Shown piece after piece: positions 15,576 to 24,936 of a DNA stretch of 52,652 nucleotides (positions within the stretch are counted from its first letter, which is position 1; each line of letters opens with the position of its first letter). Under the pieces are notes generated by a model. It made no database searches. It was not told where the DNA came from and saw only the letters and a list, made by a program, of their open reading frames with translations. The position numbers were made by a program, and so were the translations under genes. The DNA comes from Lysobacterales bacterium (GTDB taxonomy: Bacteria; Pseudomonadota; Gammaproteobacteria; Xanthomonadales; Marinicellaceae), in assembly GCA_026982315.1 (NCBI GenBank), contig JALSHI010000061.1, positions 83,018 through 135,669 on the forward strand. The letters run 5' to 3'.

Positions 15576-16256
15576 ATGCAAAGAATCGTTATATCTACCG
15601 CACTGCTGCTTTTGATGGCGTTTGCCATCCCATCGGCATCCGAAGACAACAAAAGCACAAAACAACCCGTTTATGTCAAGCTGACCACCAACAAGGGTGA
15701 TATTGTGCTTGAACTGTACCCTGACAAGGCGCCCAAGACCGTGGCCAATTTTGTCCAGTACGTCAAAGACGGATTTTACGACAGCACCATTTTTCACCGG
15801 GTCATCCCCAGCTTTATGATTCAAGGCGGTGGCTACGACCGCGATCTGATGCGCAAGCCCACTCGGCCGCCTATCGAAAACGAAGCCGCCAACGGCCTGA
15901 AAAACCTGCGCGGAACCATTGCCATGGCCCGCACCGGCGACCCCCACTCCGCCACCGCCCAGTTTTTTATTAATGTGCAAGACAATCCGGCCCTGGACTA
16001 TACCGGCCCGCAAAACAGCCGCACCTGGGGCTATGCCGTGTTCGGCAAAGTCATTGATGGCATGGATACCGTGGATGCCATCCGCTTTCAGCCCACAGAA
16101 GCCCGCGGCCCCTTTCGCCGGGATGTCCCTGTCAAGGACATGATTATCAAAAAGGCCATGGTGATTCCCCAACCAAAACCTGCCAGCACACCCGCCTCTG
16201 CCACACCTGAAGAAAAGCCGGCAGCGGCGAATAGTGCCCAGCAAAAAACTCAATAA
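15576..16256 (+). CDS. ppiA: Periplasmic cyclophilin-type peptidyl-prolyl isomerase
   Basis: A 226-residue cis-trans prolyl isomerase for folding of exported proteins. An N-terminal signal peptide (MQRIVISTALLLLMAFAIPSA) precedes the cyclophilin domain. Catalytic and binding blocks FHRVIPSFMIQGG, RGTIAMART, SATAQFFIN and YAVFGKVIDGMD are intact. A Pro/Ala-rich tail of about 30 residues follows the domain. lpxH begins 9 bases downstream, a cyclophilin-lpxH pairing common in gammaproteobacteria. A strong promoter lies just upstream. Confidence 0.92.
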   Translation: MQRIVISTALLLLMAFAIPSASEDNKSTKQPVYVKLTTNKGDIVLELYPDKAPKTVANFVQYVKDGFYDSTIFHRVIPSFMIQGGGYDRDLMRKPTRPPIENEAANGLKNLRGTIAMARTGDPHSATAQFFINVQDNPALDYTGPQNSRTWGYAVFGKVIDGMDTVDAIRFQPTEARGPFRRDVPVKDMIIKKAMVIPQPKPASTPASATPEEKPAAANSAQQKTQ

Positions 16257-16265
16257 TCAGGCTCC

Positions 16266-17033
16266 GTGAATACCGAGGCTGCCTCCTCTGCGCCAGCGGT
16301 TTTCTTTGTATCTGACGTACACCTGGATGCCGCGCGCCCGGAAATCACCGAACGTTTCGAACGATTTCTGTGCAACACAGCAAAAACATGCCGGGCGCTT
16401 TACTTGTTGGGTGATATTTTTGAAAGCTGGATTGGCGATGATGACCCCTCGCCACTGGCTAAAAATATCCAGCAGCAGTTACGGCAATTGGCCGATAGCG
16501 GCATCCGCTGCTACTTCATGGCCGGAAACCGGGACTTTCTGCTGGGCGAAGCCTGGCTCCGGCAAGCCGGTCTTACCCGGCTCCCCGACCCATGCCTGCT
16601 GCCTCCAGAAGACGCGCCTGAAGGCTTGTCGGCGCGAATTCTGCTGTCTCACGGGGATGCATTATGCACTGATGACACGGCTTACCAGAAGGTTCGCCAC
16701 ATGCTGAGAGATCCCCAGTGGCAAAAAGACTTTCTGCAGAAACCACTGGCTGAACGGAAGCAGTTGGCCGAAGCCGCTCGCGCCCAAAGCCGGGCCTATG
16801 TCAGCGCCGCCAATGACAGCATCATGGACGTCAATCAGGCCAGCGTGGACACATTGATGGACGCCTATCAGGCTGACATTCTGATTCACGGGCACACTCA
16901 CCGACCTGCCATTCACCGCTGGCACGCGCCCACAAGCCGCCACTGGCGCCAGCGGCTGGTGCTGGGTGACTGGCACCATCACAGCCCCTACCTACGGTTG
17001 GAGGACCATAAATTCCGCCTGATTACATGTTAA
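16266..17033 (+). CDS. lpxH: UDP-2,3-diacylglucosamine diphosphatase
   Basis: A 255-residue metallophosphoesterase that cleaves UDP-2,3-diacylglucosamine to lipid X in lipid A synthesis at the inner-membrane face. Metal motifs appear in order: FVSDVHLD, GDIFESWIGDD, AGNRDFLLG, LSHGDALC and HGHTHRP. The start is GTG, 9 bases after the ppiA stop, with a CAGG element before it. Length is close to the 240 typical. The second lpx gene in the window, away from the msbA-lpxK operon. Confidence 0.94.
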   Translation: MNTEAASSAPAVFFVSDVHLDAARPEITERFERFLCNTAKTCRALYLLGDIFESWIGDDDPSPLAKNIQQQLRQLADSGIRCYFMAGNRDFLLGEAWLRQAGLTRLPDPCLLPPEDAPEGLSARILLSHGDALCTDDTAYQKVRHMLRDPQWQKDFLQKPLAERKQLAEAARAQSRAYVSAANDSIMDVNQASVDTLMDAYQADILIHGHTHRPAIHRWHAPTSRHWRQRLVLGDWHHHSPYLRLEDHKFRLITC

Positions 17034-17127
17034 AATGAGCCGTTTTGAAACACTCTTTCGTGCAAAGTCGAACATACCCGACATTTGCGCCTGTAGCCTG
17101 CTGACGAATATTTTGTGGAGAAGATAA

Positions 17128-18624
17128 ATGAACGCCCTGGAAAAACTCAAAGCCATCCGTTCTGCTGGCGGCAAACGCCTGACAACCGGCCTGGATGATG
17201 CCACCATCAATCACTTTCTCGCCAATGACCCTGCCTTGGCCCAAGCCATTGACCTGGCCTATGACGAATTCCAGCGCATCGCTGCTGACTACCCGGCTTT
17301 GATTGATATGGATGAGAGCGAGCAACTGCAAGCTATCCAGGGTGATTTTGTCAATTTTTATGCCGATGACGCGGTCAATCCCTATGTTTCCCTGGGGGCC
17401 AAGGGCCCGTGGCTTGTCACTCTGAAAGGCGCCGTGTTGCACGACAATGGCGGTTACGGCATGCTAGGCATGGGGCACGCCCCTGACAGTGTCATCGAAG
17501 CCATGGCCCGCCCGCATGTGATGGCCAATGTCATGACACCAAATATCCATCAAAAACGCTTTACTGAGGCGATGAAAAAAGAGGTGGGTCACAGCCGTGG
17601 CGAATGTCCTTTCGACAAGTTTCTGTGCCTGAATTCCGGCTCCGAGGCCGTCACAGTGGCCGCCCGCATTTCCGATATCAACTCCAAGAACATGACCGAT
17701 CCGGGCGGCCGTCATCATGGCAAAATCATCAAAATCATGAGCCTCAAAGGTGCTTTCCACGGCCGTACAGACCGCCCTGCCCAGTACTCTGATTCATCCA
17801 TCCGCAACTACCGCGAGAACTGCGCCACTTTCCGTGATCGCGATAATCTGATTACGGTTGCGATCAATGATGTTGACGATCTGAAACGCGCTTTTGCAGA
17901 AGCCGAAGCCAATAATGTCTTTATCGAATCCTTTTTTATGGAGCCGGTCATGGGCGAAGGCAACCCCGGCGAGGCCATTACGCCCGAGTTTTACCAGGCT
18001 GCCCGTAAGCTGACCCGCGAACATGGCAGCCTGTTTCTGGTGGACTCCATCCAGGCCGGCCTGCGCGCCCAGGGCTGCCTGTCAATTGTCGACTACCCCG
18101 GCTTTGAGAATGTTGAAGCCCCGGATATGGAAACCTACTCCAAGGCGTTGAATGCCGGTCAATACCCCTTGTCGGTCCTGGCCATGAATGAAAAGGCAGC
18201 CAATCTGTATGTGAAAGGCGTGTATGGCAACACCATGACCACTAACCCCCGCGCCATGGATGTGGCCGTAACCGTACTGGAAAGCATTACCCCTGCCTTG
18301 CGACAAAACATTCGCCGCCGAGGTGAGGAGTTTGTCAACAAACTCAAGGCATTACAGGAAAAACTTAATGGCGATATTACCGGCGTGCAGGGCACCGGAA
18401 TGCTGTTTTCCTGTGAGCTGAACCCGAAATTCAAGGCCTATGGCAAAGACAGTATCGAGGAATATTTGCGTATGCATGGACTGGGCGTCATCCATGGCGG
18501 CGAGAATTCATTGCGCTTTACACCGCACTTCAATATCACCTCTGATGAGGTCGATCTGATTGTAAAATCGGTGGAAAACGCCATTCTCAACGGGCCGCGC
18601 CTGCGTATGGACAAGGCCAGCTAA
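17128..18624 (+). CDS. Class III PLP aminotransferase, probable L-lysine 6-aminotransferase
   Basis: A 498-residue fold-type I aminotransferase. The PLP lysine is K339 in TYSKALNAGQYP, the ring-binding aspartate is D306 in LFLVDSIQAG, and the phosphate-binding SGSEAV is at 170-175. The usual class III D-E-V/I-Q-T-G-x-G-R motif is altered to DSIQAGLRAQG, so it is a divergent subgroup. The lysine assignment rests on the ALDH7-type dehydrogenase gene 4.7 kb downstream, the known partner that oxidises the resulting semialdehyde. Activity on another omega-amine is possible. GGAGAAG gives a good ribosome binding site, and a strong terminator follows. Confidence 0.7.
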   Translation: MNALEKLKAIRSAGGKRLTTGLDDATINHFLANDPALAQAIDLAYDEFQRIAADYPALIDMDESEQLQAIQGDFVNFYADDAVNPYVSLGAKGPWLVTLKGAVLHDNGGYGMLGMGHAPDSVIEAMARPHVMANVMTPNIHQKRFTEAMKKEVGHSRGECPFDKFLCLNSGSEAVTVAARISDINSKNMTDPGGRHHGKIIKIMSLKGAFHGRTDRPAQYSDSSIRNYRENCATFRDRDNLITVAINDVDDLKRAFAEAEANNVFIESFFMEPVMGEGNPGEAITPEFYQAARKLTREHGSLFLVDSIQAGLRAQGCLSIVDYPGFENVEAPDMETYSKALNAGQYPLSVLAMNEKAANLYVKGVYGNTMTTNPRAMDVAVTVLESITPALRQNIRRRGEEFVNKLKALQEKLNGDITGVQGTGMLFSCELNPKFKAYGKDSIEEYLRMHGLGVIHGGENSLRFTPHFNITSDEVDLIVKSVENAILNGPRLRMDKAS

Positions 18625-18648
18625 GCGCTGCTTTTTCTGGAAATCCGC

Positions 18649-18680
18649 ACAAGCCTGGCCTTGCCGGGCTTGTTGTTTTT
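18649..18680 (+). terminator. Rho-independent terminator after the aminotransferase
   Basis: Stem ACAAGCC/GGCTTGT (18649-18655 with 18667-18673), followed by TGTTTTT on the plus strand. It isolates the aminotransferase from asnS. Confidence 0.8.
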
Positions 18681-18733
18681 GGCAAAGCCTGCAAAACAGG
18701 CCAAAAATAAACGAATATCACCGAGCATAAACC

Positions 18734-20134
18734 ATGACTGAAGTTTCCGTTAAAGAAGCACTCACCGGCCAGGTCGCCACTGGCGAAAAGATCACACTCA
18801 AAGGCTGGGTACGCACCCGGCGTGATTCCAAAGGCGGCTTTTCCTTTATTAATCTGCACGACGGCTCCTGCTTTGATCCAATCCAGGTGGTGGCTGATGC
18901 GGACCTGCCTAACTATGACAAGGAAATCAAACGCTTGACCACCGGCTGCTCCATAGCAGTTCAGGGCACACTGGTGGAATCACCCGGCAAAGGTCAACCG
19001 GTGGAAGTCAAGGCCGAAAATGTCAAAGTCATCGGCTGGGTGGAAGACCCCGACACATATCCGGTGCAACCCAAACGCCACACCATGGAGTTTCTGCGTG
19101 AAGTCGCACACCTGCGGCCACGAACCAACACCTTCAGCGCCATGACCCGTGTGCGCAATACGCTGGCCCAGGCAGTGCACCGTTATTTCCACGAAAACGG
19201 TTTTTTCTGGGTAGCCACCCCGATTATCACCACCAGTGATTGCGAAGGCGCCGGAGAATTATTCCAGGTATCTACGCTGGACTTGCTTAATTTACCCACA
19301 ACCGAATCCGGCGCTGTGGATTTTTCCAAGGATTTCTTTGGCAAGGAAACCTATCTTACCGTCTCCGGCCAGTTGAATGCTGAAACCCATGCCTGCGCAC
19401 TCAGCAAGGTCTACACCTTTGGGCCGACATTCCGGGCGGAAAACTCCAACACCAGTCGCCATCTGGCTGAATTCTGGATGATTGAACCGGAAGTCGCCTT
19501 TAATGACCTGGAAGACAACGCGCAATTGGCCGAAGACTTTCTCAAATATGTTTTTCGAGCCGTCCTGGAAGAAAACGCCGATGACATGGCCTTTTTTAAC
19601 AAACACGTGGACAAACAGGCCATTGCGCGGCTGGAAAGTTTCGAGCACGGCGCCTTTGAACGAGTCAACTATGCCGATGCCCTGGAGATTCTGCAAAAAT
19701 CCGGCCAGAAATTTGAGTATCCTGTCAAATGGGGGCTTGACCTGCAAACCGAGCATGAACGTTTTCTGACCGAAAAGCATTTTAAAAAGCCCATTGTCAT
19801 TATGAACTATCCAGAGGAAATAAAACCTTTCTACATGCGCGTGAATGACGATGGCAAAACGGTAGCCGCCATGGATGTGCTGGTCCCGGGCATTGGGGAA
19901 ATTATCGGCGGCTCCCAACGGGAAGAGCGCCTGGACAAGCTACTCGAACGCATGCAAAAGCATCAGCTGAACCCCGAAGATTACCAGTGGTACATTGATT
20001 TGCGCCGCTACGGCACTGTCCCCCACAGCGGCTTTGGCCTGGGGTTTGAACGACTGGTGTCCTATGTCACCGGCCTGGGAAATGTGCGTGACGTTATTCC
20101 CTTCCCGCGCACACCCGGCAATGCCCGTTTTTAA
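18734..20134 (+). CDS. asnS: Asparaginyl-tRNA synthetase
   Basis: A 466-residue class IIb aminoacyl-tRNA synthetase. The N-terminal OB-fold anticodon domain (residues about 15-110, with [18 protein letters not shown]) is followed by the catalytic core. Class II motif 2 is in [21 protein letters not shown], and motif 3 is GFGLGFERL near the C-terminus. Length equals the family norm. The genome therefore charges Asn-tRNA directly, at least in part. No coupling to its neighbours is evident. A degenerate gene remnant lies just downstream. Confidence 0.96.
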   Translation: MTEVSVKEALTGQVATGEKITLKGWVRTRRDSKGGFSFINLHDGSCFDPIQVVADADLPNYDKEIKRLTTGCSIAVQGTLVESPGKGQPVEVKAENVKVIGWVEDPDTYPVQPKRHTMEFLREVAHLRPRTNTFSAMTRVRNTLAQAVHRYFHENGFFWVATPIITTSDCEGAGELFQVSTLDLLNLPTTESGAVDFSKDFFGKETYLTVSGQLNAETHACALSKVYTFGPTFRAENSNTSRHLAEFWMIEPEVAFNDLEDNAQLAEDFLKYVFRAVLEENADDMAFFNKHVDKQAIARLESFEHGAFERVNYADALEILQKSGQKFEYPVKWGLDLQTEHERFLTEKHFKKPIVIMNYPEEIKPFYMRVNDDGKTVAAMDVLVPGIGEIIGGSQREERLDKLLERMQKHQLNPEDYQWYIDLRRYGTVPHSGFGLGFERLVSYVTGLGNVRDVIPFPRTPGNARF

Positions 20135-20149
20135 CACAACACTGCTATA

Positions 20150-20221
20150 AGCCTTCCTGGTGGACATAACTGGCCAACCCCTCTCTGAACTGGTGTGTTG
20201 CGAGCACCAACCAGGAAGGCT
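20150..20221. repeat. 12-bp perfect inverted repeat at the edge of a gene remnant
   Basis: AGCCTTCCTGGT (20150-20161) and ACCAGGAAGGCT (20210-20221) are exact reverse complements 48 bases apart. They flank the point where the beta-propeller remnant becomes open, starting 15 bases after the asnS stop. It could be a long hairpin ending the asnS transcript or a scar of a rearrangement. Confidence 0.5.
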
Positions 20222-20433
20222 ACCGGGAAGTGTTTGCCCTGCGCATCAATTATGCTGACGAAATCCTGCATGTGGTCAACCGCTTTGCCCAGACCCACAC
20301 CACTGGAGCCTACAATGCCTTAGGTGGCGTCAGCCCGGATGGCCGCCGGGTTATTTTCTTTACCAGCTGGGGTGATGCCAGCCTCAACTACTATGACCAA
20401 GACAGCTATCAGGCGCAAAAAGAACCAAACTAG
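20168..20433 (+). pseudogene. Remnant of the C-terminus of a beta-propeller (TolB/WD40-like) protein
   Basis: The frame is open from just after a stop at 20167 to the stop at 20431. No convincing start or ribosome binding site is present; a GTG at 20230 could only give 67 residues. The translated text (NWCVASTNQEGYREVFALRI, later GGVSPDGRRVIFFTSWGD) reads like the last blades of a periplasmic PD40/TolB-like propeller. The missing N-terminal part is not in the window, since asnS ends 33 bases upstream. I read it as the leftover of a deleted gene. A short expressed peptide is unlikely. It converges on ppc with a 4-base overlap of stops. Confidence 0.5.
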
Positions 20434-23216
20434 CCAGTATTACGCAAACCCGCGGCAATACCATTAATGGCGATAATCAGGGCATCATCAATCAAGCCGT
20501 TTTGGCCCGCGCGATGGCGTGCCAGCAATTCAACCTGCAATATGTTCAACGGGTCAATATAGGGGTTTCTGACTTTGACTGACTGGCGCAAGGCCGGATT
20601 GTTTTCCAATAGTTGATCATGATCGCTTGCTTGCAGCACCTGATCCCGAGTCAAATAAAATCGCTGGCGCAAATCATGCCCCAATGGTCGCAAACGCGAT
20701 TCCACCAGACGATCTTCATACCACTTGGCCACTCGGGGATCGGCTTTGGCCAGCACCATTTCCATCAGGCTAAGAAAAGTATTCCAGAAAGGCCAGTGCT
20801 GCTGCATGATTCGTAACGCAGATAACTGCCCTGCATTTTCGGCTGTCTGCAGAGCCTCTCCCACACCCAGCCAGGCCGGCAGCATTAACCGGGTTTGCGA
20901 CCAGGCGAAAATCCAGGGGATCGCGCGCAAATACTTGATACCGGTACCCAAACGGCGACGCGCCGGACGGGAGCCGATTTTCAGAGAGCCCAGTTCCGGT
21001 TCCGGCGTGGCCTGCTTGAAATATTCAACAAAATCCGGTTGCTCTCTCACCACACCGCGAAATGCCTGCAACGCCACGGTGGACAATTTTTCCATGTGTT
21101 CCCGCCAGCTATCCTCAGGCGAATTCGGCGGCGATACTGTGGCCTCCAACACAGCGCCAAGATACAGCTCCAGGGTTTCCTCCGCCAATCCGGGCAAGCC
21201 ATATTTCGCCTGTATCACCTCGCCCTGCTCTGTCACCCGGAAACGGCCATCCACCGAGCCTGGCGGTTGAGACAAAATGGCTAAATGGGCAGGCCCACCA
21301 CCCCGGGCCACAGTGCCGCCTCGGCCGTGAAATAAAGTCATGCGAACCTGGTGCTGGCGTGCTGAATGCACCAGCTTTTCCTGGGCTTTGTACAGGGTCC
21401 AGGCGGCTGTGAGCTGACCGGCATCCTTGGCTGAATCGGAATAACCAATCATGACTTCCTGCTCATCCTGATGCCAGACATGCAGGTGTTTCCGGTACCA
21501 TGGCATGGCATACAGGGCGTTCATACAATCGGCGGCTGTACACAGGGAGTCCAACTGCTCAAACAAAGGAACGATGCGCAGTGGCTGGCTCAGGCCCGCT
21601 TCTTTTTGCAGCAAGGCCACCAACAGCACATCCGAAGGCTGTTCAGCCATGGAGATCACATAGGCGCCCAACGCTTCGGGGTGGATATTGGCCAACAGGG
21701 CAAAAGTGTCCAGTACATCCTGCGTTTCATCACTGCCGGTAAAGTTTTTGGGTATCAAAAGACGCGGATTTTCAAGCTCCTGCAGTAAAAAATTCTGCCT
21801 CTGATTTTCATCCCATTGGGCATAGTCGCCTAACCCCAAAGAGCGGGTCACCTCGCTGATAGCCTGCGTATGACGCGCCGCTTCCTGGCGGATATCCAGC
21901 GGCATCAGCGTCAATCCGAACGCATGCACCCGGCGAATGATATTCTGCAACCGACCATCAGCTATCAAGGCATCCCCGCAAGCGCGCAGAGAGCGATCAA
22001 CCAACGATAAAGGCTTCAGCAAGTCTTCTTTGGCCAGCAGGGGCAAACGGGATTCCACACCCTGCCAACGGCCATTTCTCAGCGCCTCATCCGTGATTGT
22101 CTTAATTTGTTCCAGTTGCCCCAACAATGGTCGCAAGAAAGCCCGGTAAGGCTCCAGATGGGGCTGACCGGCCTCAGCGGGATTTATCTTTTGCAATTCG
22201 GCCAGAAAGGTTTCACTGGCCTTGCGCATGGACAACTCCTCACGCAAGGCGCGGATTTCCCGGGCAAACAACTCCGCCGCCTGCCAACGGGAAACCAGTA
22301 TCACTTTCGCCGTCACCGCCGGTGTCACATTGGGATTGCCATCACGATCGCCCCCCATCCATGAGCCCAGGCTTAAAGGCACAGCCTCCAGGGGCAAGCC
22401 GCGGCCGGTATGGCGAAGCAAAGCCTCGTCCAGATTCCGCAACACTTTCGGCACCGCGTCCCACAGCGTCTGGTCAATCAGCACCAGACCGGTGCGGGCT
22501 TCATCCAGCGGTGTCGGCCGATGGCGGTGAATCTCGTCTGTTTCCCAGATTTCAGCAATCACTCGCTTCAGCTGGGTGCGGATGATTTTTTGCTCCACAG
22601 GCGTCAAGTCGCACCGATCGCGTTCCGCCAGCATGCGCGCCATGCGTAAATGCTTCATGGACACGGTGCGGCGGCGAACCTCGGTGGGATGCGCGGTCAA
22701 AACAGGTTCCACCCGCAAGGCGCATACTGCGGCATGCAGGTCATTGGCTGAAACCCCAGAGCGCAGCAAAGCGGCCAAATGCGCATCCAGAAAACCGCTA
22801 AAGCCCTCATCCGCCAGGCGAAAGGCTTGCTGACGCCGCCGGCGAATTTTGTGGTGCTGCTCGGCAATATTGGTCAGGTTCAAAAAATGGCTGAAAGCCC
22901 GCGCCAACAGCAGCATATTCTCCGCATCAAGTCCTGACAGTAAGCGAAACAAATCGGTGCGCGCCTGCTCATCCCCATTGCGCGCCTGCTTGGCCAGTTG
23001 CCGCACCTTTTCCACCTGCCCGAAAAGGGCTTCACCATGCTGGCTTTTAATCACCTCGCCCAGCAAGGCGCCCAGCATACGCACGTCATCCCGCAAGGGC
23101 GCCTCGGGTTTATCCAGAGTTGTTGCGTTTTCCTGGTGCTGTTCAGACTGAAATTTTTTCGTCACGGGAAACGTCTTTTCGCCAGTTTCAGAGTGGGTCT
23201 TATTCATACCTGGCAT
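20430..23216 (-). CDS. ppc: Phosphoenolpyruvate carboxylase
   Basis: About 928 residues. Makes oxaloacetate from phosphoenolpyruvate and bicarbonate to refill the TCA cycle. The catalytic histidine lies in VLTAHPTEVRRR (about residue 176). Other signature blocks are GSWMGGDRDGNPNVT, the FHGRGGTVARGGGP loop and QPPGSVDGRFRVTEQGE. The C-terminus NGIAAGLRNTG is canonical. The frame opens at a GTG at 23294, which would give 954 residues. I prefer the ATG at 23216; an ATG at 23207 is also possible, as no strong ribosome binding site decides. It diverges from the ALDH7-type gene. Confidence 0.95.
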   Translation of the reverse strand: MPGMNKTHSETGEKTFPVTKKFQSEQHQENATTLDKPEAPLRDDVRMLGALLGEVIKSQHGEALFGQVEKVRQLAKQARNGDEQARTDLFRLLSGLDAENMLLLARAFSHFLNLTNIAEQHHKIRRRRQQAFRLADEGFSGFLDAHLAALLRSGVSANDLHAAVCALRVEPVLTAHPTEVRRRTVSMKHLRMARMLAERDRCDLTPVEQKIIRTQLKRVIAEIWETDEIHRHRPTPLDEARTGLVLIDQTLWDAVPKVLRNLDEALLRHTGRGLPLEAVPLSLGSWMGGDRDGNPNVTPAVTAKVILVSRWQAAELFAREIRALREELSMRKASETFLAELQKINPAEAGQPHLEPYRAFLRPLLGQLEQIKTITDEALRNGRWQGVESRLPLLAKEDLLKPLSLVDRSLRACGDALIADGRLQNIIRRVHAFGLTLMPLDIRQEAARHTQAISEVTRSLGLGDYAQWDENQRQNFLLQELENPRLLIPKNFTGSDETQDVLDTFALLANIHPEALGAYVISMAEQPSDVLLVALLQKEAGLSQPLRIVPLFEQLDSLCTAADCMNALYAMPWYRKHLHVWHQDEQEVMIGYSDSAKDAGQLTAAWTLYKAQEKLVHSARQHQVRMTLFHGRGGTVARGGGPAHLAILSQPPGSVDGRFRVTEQGEVIQAKYGLPGLAEETLELYLGAVLEATVSPPNSPEDSWREHMEKLSTVALQAFRGVVREQPDFVEYFKQATPEPELGSLKIGSRPARRRLGTGIKYLRAIPWIFAWSQTRLMLPAWLGVGEALQTAENAGQLSALRIMQQHWPFWNTFLSLMEMVLAKADPRVAKWYEDRLVESRLRPLGHDLRQRFYLTRDQVLQASDHDQLLENNPALRQSVKVRNPYIDPLNILQVELLARHRAGQNGLIDDALIIAINGIAAGLRNTG

Positions 23217-23341
23217 GGTAACACAGGCATATATTTTGCCGCTAAAAAATGGCATAATAACTGGGTTTGGCACTGATGTTTCATTGACCGGCACACGCTG
23301 GCCGGTTGCCTTTGATACTCCAGCATTTCGAGGATAAATCC

Positions 23342-24850
23342 ATGAATTTCCTGCAAGAACTTGGTCTGAAAGAGATAAACCCGGGCACTTACTACGGTGA
23401 ATGGTCCGACGATACCCGTGGTGGACTGATTGAATCCTATAACCCGGCCACCGGTGAGCTGTTGGGGAAAGTCTATTCAGCCACAGAAGATGATTACGAA
23501 AAAGTCATTACCAAGGCCCAGGAAGTGGCCCGTCAGTGGAGAAATGTCCCGGCGCCCAAACGCGGCGAAGCCGTGCGTCTGGTGGGCGAGGCCTTGCGCA
23601 AACACAAGGATGCCCTGGGCTCACTGGTCACCGCCGAAATGGGGAAAATCAAGTCCGAAGGTGACGGCGAAGTGCAGGAAATGATTGATATGGCCGACTT
23701 TGCCGTAGGCCAGTCGCGCATGCTTTATGGCCAAACCATGCACTCGGAACGACCGGGGCACCGCATGTATGAACAATGGCACCCGCTGGGCGTAGTGGGC
23801 ATCATTTCCGCCTTTAACTTCCCGGTGGCTGTCTGGAGCTGGAACGCTTTTATTGCCGCCATTGCTGGCAATGCTTCGGTGTGGAAACCGTCCCCCAAAG
23901 TGCCACTGTGCTCGATTGCCGTGCAAAACATTGTTAACGAAGCCCTTGAAAACAGTGGTTTTCCGCCCGTGTTTCTGCTGTTTAACGATGCCACCAATGA
24001 ACTGGCCAAGAAATTTGTCGATGACCCGCGGGTAAACCTTGTGTCTTTTACCGGTTCTTGCGAAGTGGGCAAACAAGTGGGCGTACAAGTCGCCAAGCGC
24101 ATGGGGCGCTCCCTGCTGGAGCTGGGTGGCAACAATGCCATCATTGTCGACAAGAGTGCCGATTTGAAGCTGGCGATCCCCGCCATTACTTTTGGCGCCG
24201 TGGGCACGGCCGGGCAACGTTGCACCAGCACCCGCCGCCTGTTTGTGCATGAAGACATTCTCGATGAAGTGGTGGAACGGCTTAAAAATGCCTATGGCCA
24301 GGTCAAAATCGGCAATCCTCTGGACGAAAGCACACTAATGGGGCCACTTATTGATCAGCAGTCCGTCAACACCTATAAACAGGCTGTGGAGAAAGCCCTG
24401 GCCGAAGGCGGAAAACTGGTCACCGGCGGCAAGGTGCTGGAAGGCAATTATGTGGAACCCACCATTATTCTCGCCGACAAGGATATGGAGATTGTCAAAA
24501 CCGAGACTTTCGCCCCTATCCTGTATGTCATGCCTTTCAGGGATTTGGATGAGGCCATTGAGGCGCAAAACGATGTGGCTCAAGGGCTCTCTTCAGCCAT
24601 CTTTACCCAAGATTTGAAGAATTCTGAAAAGTTCCTCTGCTGTGGTGGCAGCGACTGCGGTATTGCCAATGTCAATATCGGCACCAGCGGCGCGGAAATT
24701 GGCGGGGCATTCGGTGGCGAAAAGGAAACCGGCGGCGGCCGCGAAGCCGGCTCCGACGCCTGGAAAGCCTACATGCGCCGACAAACCAATACCATTAACT
24801 ACAGCGATGAACTGCCTCTTGCCCAAGGCATCAAGTTCGATATTGAATAA
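23342..24850 (+). CDS. amaB: ALDH7-type aldehyde dehydrogenase (alpha-aminoadipic semialdehyde / piperideine-6-carboxylate dehydrogenase)
   Basis: A 502-residue NAD-dependent dehydrogenase similar to antiquitin (ALDH7A1) and Pseudomonas AmaB. It oxidises alpha-aminoadipic semialdehyde to alpha-aminoadipate in lysine breakdown. Catalytic residues are E260 (LELGGNN) and C294 ([11 protein letters not shown]). ALDH7 features such as [10 protein letters not shown], the [31 protein letters not shown] stretch read in segments, and the terminal RRQTNTINY are seen. GAGGA precedes the ATG at 23342. With the aminotransferase at 17128 it forms a plausible two-step route. It is followed by its own terminator. 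Confidence 0.85.
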   Translation: MNFLQELGLKEINPGTYYGEWSDDTRGGLIESYNPATGELLGKVYSATEDDYEKVITKAQEVARQWRNVPAPKRGEAVRLVGEALRKHKDALGSLVTAEMGKIKSEGDGEVQEMIDMADFAVGQSRMLYGQTMHSERPGHRMYEQWHPLGVVGIISAFNFPVAVWSWNAFIAAIAGNASVWKPSPKVPLCSIAVQNIVNEALENSGFPPVFLLFNDATNELAKKFVDDPRVNLVSFTGSCEVGKQVGVQVAKRMGRSLLELGGNNAIIVDKSADLKLAIPAITFGAVGTAGQRCTSTRRLFVHEDILDEVVERLKNAYGQVKIGNPLDESTLMGPLIDQQSVNTYKQAVEKALAEGGKLVTGGKVLEGNYVEPTIILADKDMEIVKTETFAPILYVMPFRDLDEAIEAQNDVAQGLSSAIFTQDLKNSEKFLCCGGSDCGIANVNIGTSGAEIGGAFGGEKETGGGREAGSDAWKAYMRRQTNTINYSDELPLAQGIKFDIE

Positions 24851-24878
24851 GCCGTGAATGGGCTGAGATAAAATCATG

Positions 24879-24904
24879 GGGAGGCTTAACCGCCTCCCTT
24901 TTTT
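24879..24904 (+). terminator. Rho-independent terminator after the ALDH7-type gene
   Basis: Stem GGGAGGC/GCCTCCC (24879-24885 with 24892-24898) followed by six T on the plus strand. It separates the dehydrogenase from pyrD, whose start is 33 bases further on. Confidence 0.9.
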
Positions 24905-24936
24905 ACGACCAATGGATCGTGACTGCAGGAACAACT

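Noticed and set aside
15537-16253. 238-codon minus-strand open frame opposite ppiA
   Set aside because: Antisense to an intact cyclophilin gene with promoter, signal peptide and catalytic motifs.
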